DNA of 64,000 nucleotides from BJGN01 sp041159865. Its GTDB lineage: Bacteria; Bacteroidota; Bacteroidia; Chitinophagales; Saprospiraceae. This document shows positions 25,299 through 35,253 of this stretch, piece by piece; the first letter of the stretch is position 1; the number at the start of each line of letters is the position of its first letter. A model generated the notes under the pieces. That model worked only from the letters and a program-made list of their open reading frames with translations, made no database searches and was not told the origin of the DNA. The DNA is taken from assembly GCA_041159865.1 (NCBI GenBank), contig JBEAXK010000079.1, positions 1-64,000 of the forward strand, given 5' to 3'. The position numbers and the translations under genes were made by a program.

Positions 25299-28200
25299 TT
25301 AATTTTTTGATTTATAAGACTTTAGGTAGTTTTCTACTAAATTCTTATAATAGGGCTTTAAGGTTGGTGATACGGTCTGGTAGCTTTGTATCTCGGCTTT
25401 TCTTTGACGGATATATTCTTCTAATGCCGGGGGCATAGCGGAAGGTGTATTTTTAGCAATCTCCGCTTTCCTCTTTTCATCCTGGTCTTGTTGTCTTTCT
25501 GCTTTTTCAAATTCTAACATCCGGGTTAAAATTTGTTGCTGACGCTTTAAAAGTTCACCATTTAATCTTTTATTTACTAAATCAATTTCTGATTTATTCA
25601 TCTCTTCAATCATTTCCTGAATTTCCTTGTTGCCACCCTTTCCTTGTTGCTGCAATTTTCGTTGCTTTGCCTCCATAGCTTTTCGCAGTGCAGCCTGTTT
25701 TGCTGCCATTTCGGCAAAATCTTTCGCACTTGGACTTTTTCCTTCTTTTTGCTTGCCTTTCATTTGCTCATTTAACTTCTCCTGACCTTCCGACATCTGA
25801 TCTTTGGGTTCCCCCTGACCTGGACTATTAGGATCGGCACACATTTGTTGACCCTTCATTTTTGACGCCATTTGTTGCTGTAATTGCTCTAAACTTTCAC
25901 TGAGCATTAAGGCTAAGTCATTTAAGCTTTTCATCGCTCTTTGTTGAAAATCGGCTGCTGTCGTTTTCTTTCTTTCCTCTAGCTGAATGATAGATTCTTT
26001 ATAAGACCTGTTGATTTCAAGTACTTTATCGGTTACAAAACTTTCAAGTTGTATCATCCTTTTTGCTAAGGCTTGGAGCGTGTCCTCGGCAATTTTAAAA
26101 TCATCCTTTAATTTATATTGCTTTTGAGTAAGCTGTACAAATCGGGGTGTGGATGGATCGGTTTTATTGAAATCCGCAATCAAATCTTCCTGACTGAATG
26201 ACAGAGATACCAGGTTTTCTAGCAGTTGCCTTAAAGTTTTCATGTCCATTTGCATTTGCTGCATCTGTCCGGCCTGCATCTGGCTTTGCATCTGATTGGC
26301 CATATCTTTCATTTTCTTTGCAGCATCCTTCTGATTTTTACTCGCTTTGTCATTCTTTTTTTGCTCCAGATTCTGCTGACTATCTTTCATATCGCGCTGG
26401 ATGTCTTTGGCATCTTCTTTTTTATCATCCATTTTTTGAGGCTTCTCCAAAGCTTCATTTTTTCTGGCAATTTCATTTAATTTTTCTTCTACTTTCTTGA
26501 ATTCTTCTTGCAAATCTTTTTGCTTTTCAATCAATTTTTCCTGGGTTTCTTTTTGTTTTTCTGTAGATTCCTGTTGTTGATTGTTTTGATTAGCTTCTGT
26601 TTCTTTTTTTAATTCTTCTTGTTTATCGGATAATTTTTCAAGTTCTTTCACCGTCTCCGAAACTTCTTTTTCAATTTCTAGTTGCTTGAATAACTCAAGC
26701 ATTCTGTCCATTTGTTTATTGACTTTATTATCATTCATTTCCATCTGCTCCATCATCTTTAAGGCTTCATCTTTGTTCAGTTCCTGCATCAGTTCCTGAA
26801 TTTTTTCCATCAAAGATTTCATTTCATCGTTAACCACACTTTCCATCAACTCTTCCAGCTTTTCCTGTTTCTCTTTAACTTCCTCGCTTTTTTCTGAGAA
26901 TTCTTCTTGATTTTTTTTGTTCTCTTCCATGGCCTTTTTTGCCTCTTCAACCAACTTTTCTAATGCTTTTTGCTGATCTAAAATTCGCTGAAGTTCTTTT
27001 CTGGATTGCCAGTCCATTTCTTTCTGTTGCAACAACTTTTCGCGCATTTTCTGTAACTGATCTTGAAGTTTTTTTGACTCTTTTGCCGCTTCAAGCATAT
27101 TTTTTTGAATCAAATCTTCATTCAAATCCTCCAACTTTTTAAATTCCTCCATAGTGGGCATTTCAAAAGTCCATGAGGCCGATTTTGTTGATTTGCTTCC
27201 ATTAACGGCATCATTATCAAATACTTCAAAATAATATTGAATGTTATCACCAGGCTGAATATCTATGGTATTTAAATCAAAAGAATGACGAAAGGCTACG
27301 GGAGAACCTGCATTTTGTTTTATAATCTGATTTTTTTCCGTTATTAGTTTATCGCCACGAAATAAAGAATAGTGGAAATTTATTTTTTCAATGCCATAAT
27401 CATCTGAGGCATCTCCTGCAAGAAATAGTAATTTATTATTGGTGCTGTCTATAAACCTTTCTGCGTCAATTTCAGGGTATTTATCAGGGATGATATTTAA
27501 GTTATACCGCACGGAATCACCTTTTGGCAAAGCTTTATTGCTGAAAAAAACCTGATACATATCATCCTTTAAGGCTTTTTTCTTAAAGGTGAAAAGATAG
27601 TCACTGAATCGTTTTGTTTCTGCTCTTTTATTTTCATTTTCAAAATAAAAAGAAATATTATCTGTATGATTTGCGTCAAAAATCCAATCAATGATTGTAC
27701 CCTGAGGAACAACTATATCGCCTGTGTTTTGAATAGTTTCATCCTTTCTGCTTGTATATGCAGGATAATCTAACTTTATTTCAAAACCCTGAATGGCGGG
27801 CTTTGATAAAACATTCAAGGTAAAAGAGGGTGATTTGACTTCCGCACCCGTTATCCTGAATCGGGTGGTTTCTGCCACATTTTTGAATTGATAGGAAAAC
27901 TGGTCAGGACCCTCTTTTTTAAGTCGGTAGGGGTATCCACCTATTTCTATAAATGCTTCTGCCGGAAGTTGGCTTCCTTCTACTTTTATATTTAAAACAT
28001 AATCATTGTTTTGTAAAACTTCTAATTTTTCGTTACCTATAAGAAATTGAAATGGAGAAGGCTTAATAAATTCCTTACCATTATAAATTAACCGCTCCGT
28101 GGAGTCTATAAGAAGACTTGGAGCTGCAAATAATAAAATTAAAAGTAATAATAAGGGGGGTAAAGCATATCTTAAATATCGACGGTTTTGGTTTAGATTG

Positions 28201-28655
28201 ATAGCCGACTTGAAAGGAACCAACTTGATTTCAGACGCCTTTTGATCTATGCCTGCCAATATTAAATCTGGATTTTCTACATGAGTGGCTAATTGTCTTA
28301 ATTGTAAAATATTAAGTAATTTATCCCCCACATCATTGAAGTGACTCCCTATAATATGAGCAGCTTGCTCATGAGAAATTAATTCTCCTAACCGGAAATA
28401 CTTAGCAGATGGAACTATGACCCACTTAAATAAAGAGACACCGGAAATACCTAGGAAAGAAAAGAAAAGTGCTTTTCTTACCAGTGTCGGAAAGTAAAAA
28501 TAATACTCAAGGGAATTAATTGCTAAAAAAAGAACTAAGATTAATCCGACACTATACAGAGATCCTTTTAGCAGTTGATTCAAATAAAATTTTCGGATAA
28601 ACTGATCTAGTTTGTTAATCAGTATTTCATATTGTTCCTGGCTCGATGTATTCAT
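25299..28655 (-). CDS. DUF4175 family membrane protein with long coiled coil
   Basis: 1,118 residues. Two N-terminal membrane helices (about 35-75 and 160-180), then a beta-rich extracytoplasmic part to about residue 500 with the DKYPEIDAERFIDSTNNK and DASDDYGIEKINFHYSL blocks characteristic of DUF4175. From about 510 to 1000 it is a Glu/Lys/Gln-rich coiled coil, and the end is basic. Large proteins of this type are widespread in Bacteroidota, and I know of no demonstrated function. It begins 4 bases after the aminopeptidase stop, so they form one operon. The long plus-strand frames opposite the coiled coil are shadows of its repetitive codons. Confidence 0.85.
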   Translation of the reverse strand: MNTSSQEQYEILINKLDQFIRKFYLNQLLKGSLYSVGLILVLFLAINSLEYYFYFPTLVRKALFFSFLGISGVSLFKWVIVPSAKYFRLGELISHEQAAHIIGSHFNDVGDKLLNILQLRQLATHVENPDLILAGIDQKASEIKLVPFKSAINLNQNRRYLRYALPPLLLLLILLFAAPSLLIDSTERLIYNGKEFIKPSPFQFLIGNEKLEVLQNNDYVLNIKVEGSQLPAEAFIEIGGYPYRLKKEGPDQFSYQFKNVAETTRFRITGAEVKSPSFTLNVLSKPAIQGFEIKLDYPAYTSRKDETIQNTGDIVVPQGTIIDWIFDANHTDNISFYFENENKRAETKRFSDYLFTFKKKALKDDMYQVFFSNKALPKGDSVRYNLNIIPDKYPEIDAERFIDSTNNKLLFLAGDASDDYGIEKINFHYSLFRGDKLITEKNQIIKQNAGSPVAFRHSFDLNTIDIQPGDNIQYYFEVFDNDAVNGSKSTKSASWTFEMPTMEEFKKLEDLNEDLIQKNMLEAAKESKKLQDQLQKMREKLLQQKEMDWQSRKELQRILDQQKALEKLVEEAKKAMEENKKNQEEFSEKSEEVKEKQEKLEELMESVVNDEMKSLMEKIQELMQELNKDEALKMMEQMEMNDNKVNKQMDRMLELFKQLEIEKEVSETVKELEKLSDKQEELKKETEANQNNQQQESTEKQKETQEKLIEKQKDLQEEFKKVEEKLNEIARKNEALEKPQKMDDKKEDAKDIQRDMKDSQQNLEQKKNDKASKNQKDAAKKMKDMANQMQSQMQAGQMQQMQMDMKTLRQLLENLVSLSFSQEDLIADFNKTDPSTPRFVQLTQKQYKLKDDFKIAEDTLQALAKRMIQLESFVTDKVLEINRSYKESIIQLEERKKTTAADFQQRAMKSLNDLALMLSESLEQLQQQMASKMKGQQMCADPNSPGQGEPKDQMSEGQEKLNEQMKGKQKEGKSPSAKDFAEMAAKQAALRKAMEAKQRKLQQQGKGGNKEIQEMIEEMNKSEIDLVNKRLNGELLKRQQQILTRMLEFEKAERQQDQDEKRKAEIAKNTPSAMPPALEEYIRQRKAEIQSYQTVSPTLKPYYKNLVENYLKSYKSKN

Positions 28656-28659
28656 TTAT

Positions 28660-31293
28660 TTATTCTTTTTCAACTAATTGAAGTTGGGGGTAAATATTTT
28701 TAAGTTCAGTTACTTGCTCTTTATTTATAACCTCTTCCATCCATCCGGATATTTCAGTTACCTTTTTTTCTAAGGCTTCTTTCTCAAGGGTATTCTTTGT
28801 TTTATTAGCTTCTTCCCGGTACAAATTTCTGAGATTATTCAACGTTGCCATTCCACCTAACCGCTTCCATGGTAACGAGTTGAGGTCTAAGATTATTTTG
28901 CGCAATTCATTGATTACTTCAGCTGTGTTTTCAGGTCCAGTGTACAAGCCATACATTAGAAAAGCCTCATAAAATGCAAGTATTTCAAAATCACTTATTT
29001 TGTTCAAACCTTCTTTGAAAAACGATAATTTACCAGATACTTTTTGGTTGGCATATATCATTCCCACCGCGTTTAATATGGCTGGATGATTTTCTGTCTC
29101 CAGTTTTTGCGTGTAAACAGAGGTTTGAGGATTGTTTTTTTGAAATAATACTTGTAAAGCAGTGGCTATCGTCAAATAAGAAGAATCAGTGTCAATTACT
29201 TTTAAAGCAATTTCTTCAATGGCAGGCTCGTCCCAGTTCAATAATATTTCAATAGCAGCAGATCTGACTTCACTGTGAGGATCATTCGTTGCCAGGTTGA
29301 TTATAGTAGGAATAAGATTTTCTTGCTTCTCTTCAGGTAAAGAAACGAGTGCTTTTTTTCGAATTGCCCAGAATGAATCAGAAAGGGCCATGGGATAGAT
29401 ATCTTCAACTGATGCATCTGATTTTTCAGAAAGCCGGCTTAAAACATCCATTCTATCAATGACAGAGGGAGAATATTTAAACTGATTCACCAAATCTTTG
29501 CTTGTTTTATTATCTTTTATTTCAGCTGGTAAAACTCTTTGTGGATCAAATGATACCCAATCAGGTACTGTTGATAAAGGAAAAACGAAATCCTGAGTAC
29601 GTTTGTTTACCAGTATCTTTTTAATATGCAAAGAATCTCCGATTTGAATGCCTATGGAAGTCGGTAAAATAAAGATAGGAAGCATCCTGTCTGGGTGCTG
29701 AGTTTGTGTAACCTTTACAGTTAATTGTTTTAAAGAAGAATCATATTGATAATCTATATTTAAATCGGGGTGACCTTTTTCAAAATACCATTGATTAAAA
29801 AACCAGTTTAAATCTTTTCCTGTGATTTCTTCAAAGGCTAAGCGAAGATGGTGGGTTTCCACGGCTTGAAATGCATTTCTATTCAGATAACGGTTTAAGC
29901 TTTTGAAAAAAGCCTCATCACCCAGATAATTTCTTAAAACATGCAATACACTTCCTCCTTTATTATAACTGTGTGCATCAAACATTTCTTCGTTATCCTG
30001 ATATTGAAAATGGATTAAGGGATGAAGATTGGTAGAAACATCAGAAAAATAACCTTGCCATTCATTCATTAAGTGGAAATCAGCTTCTTCTTTACCATAT
30101 TTATATTCAAACCATAAATATTCGCTGTAATTGGCAAAGCCTTCATTTAGGGTGAGGTTAGACCAACTTTCACAGGTAACTAAATCGCCAAACCAATGGT
30201 GAAAAAGTTCATGGGCTACCGTTTTCTCATTATCTTTAACATCAATTAATTCCCGGCTTGTTTTTTGCATAAATTCCCCAAATACGGAGGCTGTTGTATT
30301 TTCCATTGCCCCCGAAACATAATCCCTCACCACAATTTGTGCATATTTTGACCAGGGATAGGGGTAATCCAGTAGATTAGAAAAAAATTCCATCATTTCT
30401 TTGGTATGAGGAAAAATATTTTTTGCGTGAGCTTCATATTTTGGCTCAACATAATAGGAAAGTTCTATTTTATTCCAATATTCTTTAGCTACCGCATACT
30501 TTCCTATGGCTATCATAGTTAAATAAGGGGCATGTGGCTGATCCATAACCCATCGGTCTGTTCTTAGCCCGTTTCCTGACCATTGAGATGAGACTAATTT
30601 GCCGTTGGAAAGGGTAACATAATTTGAATCAACCGTCAAATTTATTTCTTGAGTGGCCCTTTCATTAGGATGATCTATGGTTGGGTACCACCTTGAATTC
30701 CAGTTGGTTTCACCTTGAGTCCAGATCTGTTTGGGTTTGTCTGCTTCTATTCCTCTGGGATTAATAAAAAACAAACCTTTATTTGAGGTAATAGCGGCAC
30801 TTCCTCCTGTTGCGGAGGGGTTGGCCTCGTAGGTAATTAGTACTTTAAAATCTTCATTTCTTGTAAAAGTTCTGCCTAAATAAAGATAAAGTTGATTTCC
30901 AGTATTTTCAAAAAGAATGGGAGTAGTTTGATTTTTAACTTGAAGTTGAATTTCTGAGATATCAAGTTGTTTGGCATCTAAAGTGACCATTTGAATGGTA
31001 TCAAAATAGGGTTTTAGATGCAGCGTTGCACTTCCAGTCACTTTCTCATTTTCCCAGTCAAAGTTTAGAGACAGCAAGGTATGTAATAAATCAACTTTCC
31101 TTTCAACGGCAGCTTGGTACAAAGGGAGTACAAAATCTTCAGAACTTTTCAGAGCCGAAGGTTTTGGAGCATCTACAGTAAGGGTATCTAATTCTCTAAA
31201 TTCAACGGGTTCGAAAGTAACCGGATTACTTTTTTTGTTTGAAAAACAAGAGATTAGTAAAAAAGAAAGAGTAATAAAAAAAATAAAACGCAT
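28660..31293 (-). CDS. M1 family metallo-aminopeptidase lipoprotein
   Basis: 877 residues; lipobox LLISC (Cys16). The M1 hallmarks are intact: GAMEN at 328-332 (exopeptidase motif), HELFHHW at 361-367 (zinc ligands His361 and His365, catalytic Glu362) and Glu384 in LNEGFANY as the third zinc ligand. The C-terminal quarter is helical with HEAT-like repeats (DPHSEVRSAAIEILLNW). It trims N-terminal residues from peptides, presumably in the periplasm or at the cell surface. Operon with DUF4175. Confidence 0.93.
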   Translation of the reverse strand: MRFIFFITLSFLLISCFSNKKSNPVTFEPVEFRELDTLTVDAPKPSALKSSEDFVLPLYQAAVERKVDLLHTLLSLNFDWENEKVTGSATLHLKPYFDTIQMVTLDAKQLDISEIQLQVKNQTTPILFENTGNQLYLYLGRTFTRNEDFKVLITYEANPSATGGSAAITSNKGLFFINPRGIEADKPKQIWTQGETNWNSRWYPTIDHPNERATQEINLTVDSNYVTLSNGKLVSSQWSGNGLRTDRWVMDQPHAPYLTMIAIGKYAVAKEYWNKIELSYYVEPKYEAHAKNIFPHTKEMMEFFSNLLDYPYPWSKYAQIVVRDYVSGAMENTTASVFGEFMQKTSRELIDVKDNEKTVAHELFHHWFGDLVTCESWSNLTLNEGFANYSEYLWFEYKYGKEEADFHLMNEWQGYFSDVSTNLHPLIHFQYQDNEEMFDAHSYNKGGSVLHVLRNYLGDEAFFKSLNRYLNRNAFQAVETHHLRLAFEEITGKDLNWFFNQWYFEKGHPDLNIDYQYDSSLKQLTVKVTQTQHPDRMLPIFILPTSIGIQIGDSLHIKKILVNKRTQDFVFPLSTVPDWVSFDPQRVLPAEIKDNKTSKDLVNQFKYSPSVIDRMDVLSRLSEKSDASVEDIYPMALSDSFWAIRKKALVSLPEEKQENLIPTIINLATNDPHSEVRSAAIEILLNWDEPAIEEIALKVIDTDSSYLTIATALQVLFQKNNPQTSVYTQKLETENHPAILNAVGMIYANQKVSGKLSFFKEGLNKISDFEILAFYEAFLMYGLYTGPENTAEVINELRKIILDLNSLPWKRLGGMATLNNLRNLYREEANKTKNTLEKEALEKKVTEISGWMEEVINKEQVTELKNIYPQLQLVEKE

Positions 31294-31308
31294 AACGACG
31301 ACTGGTTT

Positions 31309-32082
31309 TTACCCACGGGAAAGTGCCAGCTTATTCAGGAAATCCGTCAGGTATTTATTAAATTCAACAGGTTTTTCTAACATTGGAGCATGTCCACATT
31401 TGTCAATAAAAAATAAGGTTGATTCAGTCATTAACTCTTTGAATTTTTCACCTACAAATGGAGGGGTAATCGCATCCTGTTTTCCCCAGATGAGCAGCGT
31501 CGGAATTTTAATTTCTCCAAGTTTATCAGCCAGATTATGTCTAAGAGCTGATTTTGCCATGGAAATGGCACGAATGACTTTACCCCGATCATTTACTGCC
31601 GCAAATACTTCGTCTATCATAGCATCTGAAGCAGAAGCAGGATCATAAAAGGTAGATTGTATTTTTTTTCTAATGTATTCTTTGTCTTCACGTCGTGGAA
31701 AAGTAGTTCCCATCGCCTTTTCATACAAACCGGAGCTTCCTGTTAAAATGATAGAAGAAATATGATTTGGCTCTTTAAGGGCATACAAAAGGGCAATATG
31801 TCCACCAAGAGAGTTACCCAAAATATGAAATTTAGTTAATTTTTTAAACGCAACAAATTCAACCAAAAAGTCAACGAGCCCTGCCACAGATACATGTCTT
31901 AGAGGTAACTCAAAAACAGGCATAATAGGTGCGATAACATTATGAGATTTACCAAAATCTCTTAACAGATATTGAAAATTATCTAAAGTTCCAAATAAAC
32001 CATGCAATAATACAAGGGATTCTCCTTGACCTTTAGTCTCAACGAAGTGATATTTTCCTTCAGTTATAATTGGATATTCCAT
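31309..32082 (-). CDS. alpha/beta hydrolase
   Basis: 257 residues with the oxyanion HGLFG motif at 27-31, the nucleophile elbow GNSLGG (Ser91), an Asp in WGKQDAITPP near 205 and a His in DKCGHAPML near 230: a complete catalytic triad. No signal peptide, so cytoplasmic. The family covers esterases, lyases and C-C hydrolases, and nothing nearby fixes the substrate. It ends 16 bases before the aminopeptidase start and may lead that operon. Confidence 0.88.
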   Translation of the reverse strand: MEYPIITEGKYHFVETKGQGESLVLLHGLFGTLDNFQYLLRDFGKSHNVIAPIMPVFELPLRHVSVAGLVDFLVEFVAFKKLTKFHILGNSLGGHIALLYALKEPNHISSIILTGSSGLYEKAMGTTFPRREDKEYIRKKIQSTFYDPASASDAMIDEVFAAVNDRGKVIRAISMAKSALRHNLADKLGEIKIPTLLIWGKQDAITPPFVGEKFKELMTESTLFFIDKCGHAPMLEKPVEFNKYLTDFLNKLALSRG

Positions 32083-32219
32083 TTAACGGGTAAAACTTAT
32101 GGTTAAAAATTTTAGGTTAAAAAAACCATTAATGAAATCAAATATAAGGGTTTTAATCGATTTAAGATAAGAGATACTATTTAATGCCAAATTTAGTTTA
32201 TTTAATTTAGGTTAAAATC

Positions 32220-32251
32220 TTTGTTTATTTGTATAATTATTCTTTCTTTTG
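32220..32251 (+). promoter_or_regulatory. likely promoter of the OmpA lipoprotein gene
   Basis: TTTG (-33) at 32220-32223, a 20-base spacer, and TTCTTTTG (-7) at 32244-32251, one mismatch from the Bacteroidota TAnnTTTG consensus. The start codon is about 80 bases from the predicted transcription start. The 257-base gap between this gene and the divergent hydrolase holds no gene. Confidence 0.5.
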
Positions 32252-32339
32252 CATTGGAACAAAAAAATTCTAAGTGATTTAAAAATATAAATTGCTTGGA
32301 GTTTGTCTGGCATTTATGAAATTTTAAAATAGTAATCAC

Positions 32340-33110
32340 ATGCGTTTTTTAACTTACCTGCTTATCGTTGCTTTTGCTTTGGGATCTTTCCAGTCTTGTG
32401 TTTCAAAAAAGAAATATGATGATTTAGTAACCGGCAAATCAGCATCAGATGCAGCTTTGGCGGACACTCAAAATAAGCTTAAAAAGCTTGAAGAAGATAA
32501 GAATGCCCTTGCTGCTCAATTCGAGTCTGAAAAGACTCGTATGAATGGTGAAATCGGTTCCATCAAAACAGAATTGAACAACACTAAGAGCCAGATTGCA
32601 AAAGTTCAGGAGAAACTGAATATGACATCTGCAGAATTAGAAAAGGTGAAAGCCGAAATTAATGGTGTGTTTGCTTCTTATGAAGGAAGTGGTTTAAAAC
32701 TGGAAGAAAGAGATGGCCGTCTCTATGTTGTGACAAGTCCTGTGAATTACAAAAGTGGTTCATACAGATTGACACGCGCAGAACGCGATGCTATCAAAGG
32801 TTTGGCGGAATCTGTAAAGAAAAATCCAAATTTGAAGCTTTTAATTGAGGGCCATACGGATAACGCAAAAGTTAATCCTGGTTCTGCACTTCAGGACAAT
32901 TGGCAACTTTCGACTTTACGTTCACTTGCAATCGTTCGTGAATTGGTTAAAAATGGCGTAAATCCTAATCAAGTTGCAGCTGTTGGTCGTGGGGAATCAA
33001 TGCCTAAGTCAGCAAATAGCGACAAGGCTGGAAAAGCAGTAAACCGTCGCTCTGAAGTTGTTGTTGATGTTCCTATGAAAGGAATTTTTGACGCAGCTAA
33101 AAAGAATTAA
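32340..33110 (+). CDS. OmpA family peptidoglycan-associated lipoprotein
   Basis: 256 residues; lipobox FQSC (Cys20), a Lys/Glu-rich coiled coil at about 35-115, and an OmpA C-terminal domain at about 135-250. The latter has LLIEGHTDN, LSTLRSLAIVRELVKNGV and AVGRGES, followed by NRRSEVVV, the peptidoglycan (diaminopimelate) binding signature. It anchors the outer membrane to the cell wall. It has more synonymous G/C bases than neighbouring genes, as expected of a highly expressed protein, and is followed by a strong terminator. Confidence 0.92.
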   Translation: MRFLTYLLIVAFALGSFQSCVSKKKYDDLVTGKSASDAALADTQNKLKKLEEDKNALAAQFESEKTRMNGEIGSIKTELNNTKSQIAKVQEKLNMTSAELEKVKAEINGVFASYEGSGLKLEERDGRLYVVTSPVNYKSGSYRLTRAERDAIKGLAESVKKNPNLKLLIEGHTDNAKVNPGSALQDNWQLSTLRSLAIVRELVKNGVNPNQVAAVGRGESMPKSANSDKAGKAVNRRSEVVVDVPMKGIFDAAKKN

Positions 33111-33138
33111 TTCCTTGATTCTAATCAGATTTTAAATT

Positions 33139-33175
33139 AAAAAAGCCGATGGTTAACAATACTATCGGCTTTTTT
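33139..33175. terminator. bidirectional terminator (OmpA lipoprotein / apaG)
   Basis: AAAAAAGCCGAT and ATCGGCTTTTTT form a perfect 12-bp stem around a 13-base loop. It serves the plus-strand OmpA gene and, by symmetry, the minus-strand apaG gene, whose stop codon it touches. Confidence 0.88.
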
Positions 33176-33563
33176 AATTTAATAAATCTGGTGCAACCAG
33201 TAAAAACATGGGTATTTTAACATTGAAATATTCATCCGTTGAGGTGTTTAACATATAATACAACCCTTCCATTTTGCCAAAATTATTGGTCATAGATGAC
33301 CAGCTAATGTATTGAAAGGTTCCTGAGGGCTTTATAATAGGTTGTTGGCCTAAAACACCCTCCCCCTTTATTTTCTTGATTAATCCATTTCCTTCCATGA
33401 TTTTCCACGACCTCTTAAGGAGTTTTATGGGAAATTCACTTTTGTTTTCAATGGTAATTCTATAAGCATGCACATATTTGCCTTCCGTAGGTGCTGAATA
33501 CTTTTCCTGATAGAAAGTATCAACACGGATTATGACTAAGGGTTGGTTACAACGTGTTTCCAT
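33174..33563 (-). CDS. apaG: ApaG domain protein
   Basis: 129 residues, the normal ApaG length. The beta-sandwich core shows YVHAYRITIENKSEFPIKLL, RSWKI and GEGVLGQQPIIKPSGTFQY, all diagnostic. ApaG folds like a fibronectin III domain; it was linked to cobalt/magnesium resistance in enterics, but its biochemistry is unclear. The only plausible start overlaps the end of gmk by 28 bases. The neighbour order yicC-gmk-apaG is one tightly packed operon. Confidence 0.9.
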   Translation of the reverse strand: METRCNQPLVIIRVDTFYQEKYSAPTEGKYVHAYRITIENKSEFPIKLLKRSWKIMEGNGLIKKIKGEGVLGQQPIIKPSGTFQYISWSSMTNNFGKMEGLYYMLNTSTDEYFNVKIPMFLLVAPDLLN

Positions 33564-34165
33564 GTACTATTTAACTGGGTCAAAAAATGATTCACTATGT
33601 TTGTAATCTGTTTCTGTGCATCTGCTAAACGGTCATTAACCAGGATATGTTCAAAAGAACTTGCGTAACTGGTTTCAAGTTCCGCCTTTAAAATTCTCTT
33701 TTGTAGACTTTCTTCCGTTTCTGTAGATCTCTGTTTAAGCCTTTCCCCTAAAATTTCAATGGAAGGTGCTTTGATGAAAATAGATAAGGATTGATGCTTA
33801 AATTTATTTTTCAATTCAATGGCTCCCTGCACATCCACATCGAATAACACAATATTACCTTTTTCCCATATTTTAGTAAGTTCAGAATATAATGTACCAT
33901 AAAATTGACCAGGATAAACTTCTTCCCATTCAACTAATAATCCTTGATCTCTGAATGCAAAAAAATGATCAACAGATATGAAATGATAATCTTTTCCATC
34001 TATTTCCGTAGGTCTTTGTGCTCTGGTAGTCGCTGAAATGGAAAAATTTAATTGAGGAAATGTAGCTAAAAGATATTTAACTAAAGTAGTTTTTCCAGAT
34101 CCGGATGGAGCTGTAATGATAATGACTGGCCCAGAATAATCTGAATGTTGGCTTTCAAAGGACAT
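33536..34165 (-). CDS. gmk: guanylate kinase
   Basis: 209 residues. P-loop APSGSGKTT at 19-27, then SATTRAQRPTEIDGKDYHF (the GMP-binding block with S-x-T-T-R-x-x-R-x-G-E-x-x-G-x-D-Y-x-F). The lid and base-binding region WEEVYPGQFYGT and LFDVDVQGA follow. It phosphorylates GMP to GDP using ATP. It overlaps yicC by 11 bases at its start and apaG by 28 at its end. Confidence 0.96.
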   Translation of the reverse strand: MSFESQHSDYSGPVIIITAPSGSGKTTLVKYLLATFPQLNFSISATTRAQRPTEIDGKDYHFISVDHFFAFRDQGLLVEWEEVYPGQFYGTLYSELTKIWEKGNIVLFDVDVQGAIELKNKFKHQSLSIFIKAPSIEILGERLKQRSTETEESLQKRILKAELETSYASSFEHILVNDRLADAQKQITNIVNHFLTQLNSTWKHVVTNP

Positions 34166-35030
34166 TGGCTACCTGTTCTTTAATTTTTTCTAATTCATCT
34201 TTCATGGAAATAACAAGTTTTTGTATGTCCGCATGATTGGCTTTAGCCCCAAGCGTATTTATTTCCCTTCCTATTTCCTGAGAAATAAATCCTAGTTTTC
34301 GTCCTTTTGATTTTTCAGGCTTTGATAATTCATCTAAAAAGTAAGTGCAATTTTGGGCGAGCCTTAGTTTTTCTTCTGTAATATCCATTTTTTCTAAAAA
34401 GTATATAATTTCCTGTTCAAACCGATTCTCATCTACTTTTTCCCGACCTTCATATAAGGCAAGGTTTTCTCTTAATCTGTCCTTTACCCTCTGAATACGC
34501 TCTGGTTCAAAAAAGGGAACTTTTGCAAGCGATTCCTGAATATGTTGAATTCTAAGTTTCATGTCTGTTTCAATGGACTGTCCTTCTTTTTCCCGGTACC
34601 CATTTAATTCCTCCATGCAATGGTTAACAGTGCTTAATACTTCCTCCCATTCTTCCTCTGAAAATTCTTCTTCTCCTGTTTCTACAATATTAGGTAAACG
34701 TAAAATAGATTGAAATAAATCAACCTCCCCTAATCCTAAATCATTTTTGAGCTGGAGTAATTCTCGGTAATATTTTTCAAAAAGGATTTTGTTTATAAGA
34801 TTTTGAGGTTCTTCTGACTCTGATTGTATTTCTAAAATCAAATCTATTTTGCCTCTTTCAAACTTTTCGCTCAGTATCTTCCTGATATCGGCTTCTTTGT
34901 TTCTATAATTTTGTGGCGTCTTAGTCCGTAAATCAAATGTTTTACTATTGAGAGATCTAATCTCAACAATGATGGTTTTATGTTGCCAAGAATGTTTTGT
35001 CCGGCCAAATCCAGTCATTGATAGTAACAT
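34155..35030 (-). CDS. yicC: YicC family endoribonuclease
   Basis: 291 residues starting LLSMTGFGR, the invariant YicC start. The C-terminal DUF1732 block is present (GRKLGFISQEIGREINTLGA, then KANHADIQKLVISMKDELEK), with EQIIYFLEKMDITEE before it. YicC proteins are endoribonucleases with a role in small-RNA turnover in enterics. Its pairing with gmk is conserved in many bacteria. Confidence 0.95.
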   Translation of the reverse strand: MLLSMTGFGRTKHSWQHKTIIVEIRSLNSKTFDLRTKTPQNYRNKEADIRKILSEKFERGKIDLILEIQSESEEPQNLINKILFEKYYRELLQLKNDLGLGEVDLFQSILRLPNIVETGEEEFSEEEWEEVLSTVNHCMEELNGYREKEGQSIETDMKLRIQHIQESLAKVPFFEPERIQRVKDRLRENLALYEGREKVDENRFEQEIIYFLEKMDITEEKLRLAQNCTYFLDELSKPEKSKGRKLGFISQEIGREINTLGAKANHADIQKLVISMKDELEKIKEQVANVL

Positions 35031-35253
35031 ACGCTATTTATTTGTTTTTAATTAAAATCAAAATAAAAGGGCTAAGGTAAGAAATAATAGAAGTAGATAT
35101 TAATTTAATTACAATTCCAAGGATTTTATTTAAACTATATTTTTATTTAAAATATTATTACTTTTCCTTAAATAATTGGGAAATAAATACGACCTTTGCC
35201 TCTCAATTAAAAAAATATTTTTTTCACAATCCTTTCAAAACCAACAGATATCA

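Noticed and set aside
26198..27142. Several plus-strand frames of 67-100 codons opposite DUF4175
   Set aside because: They arise from the Glu/Lys/Gln codons of the coiled coil read backwards; hydrophobic-looking but an artefact.
35176..35253. 26-codon N-terminal extension of the HU protein
   Set aside because: HU proteins start at MRKADL; the extension is AT-rich and carries promoter-like sequence.
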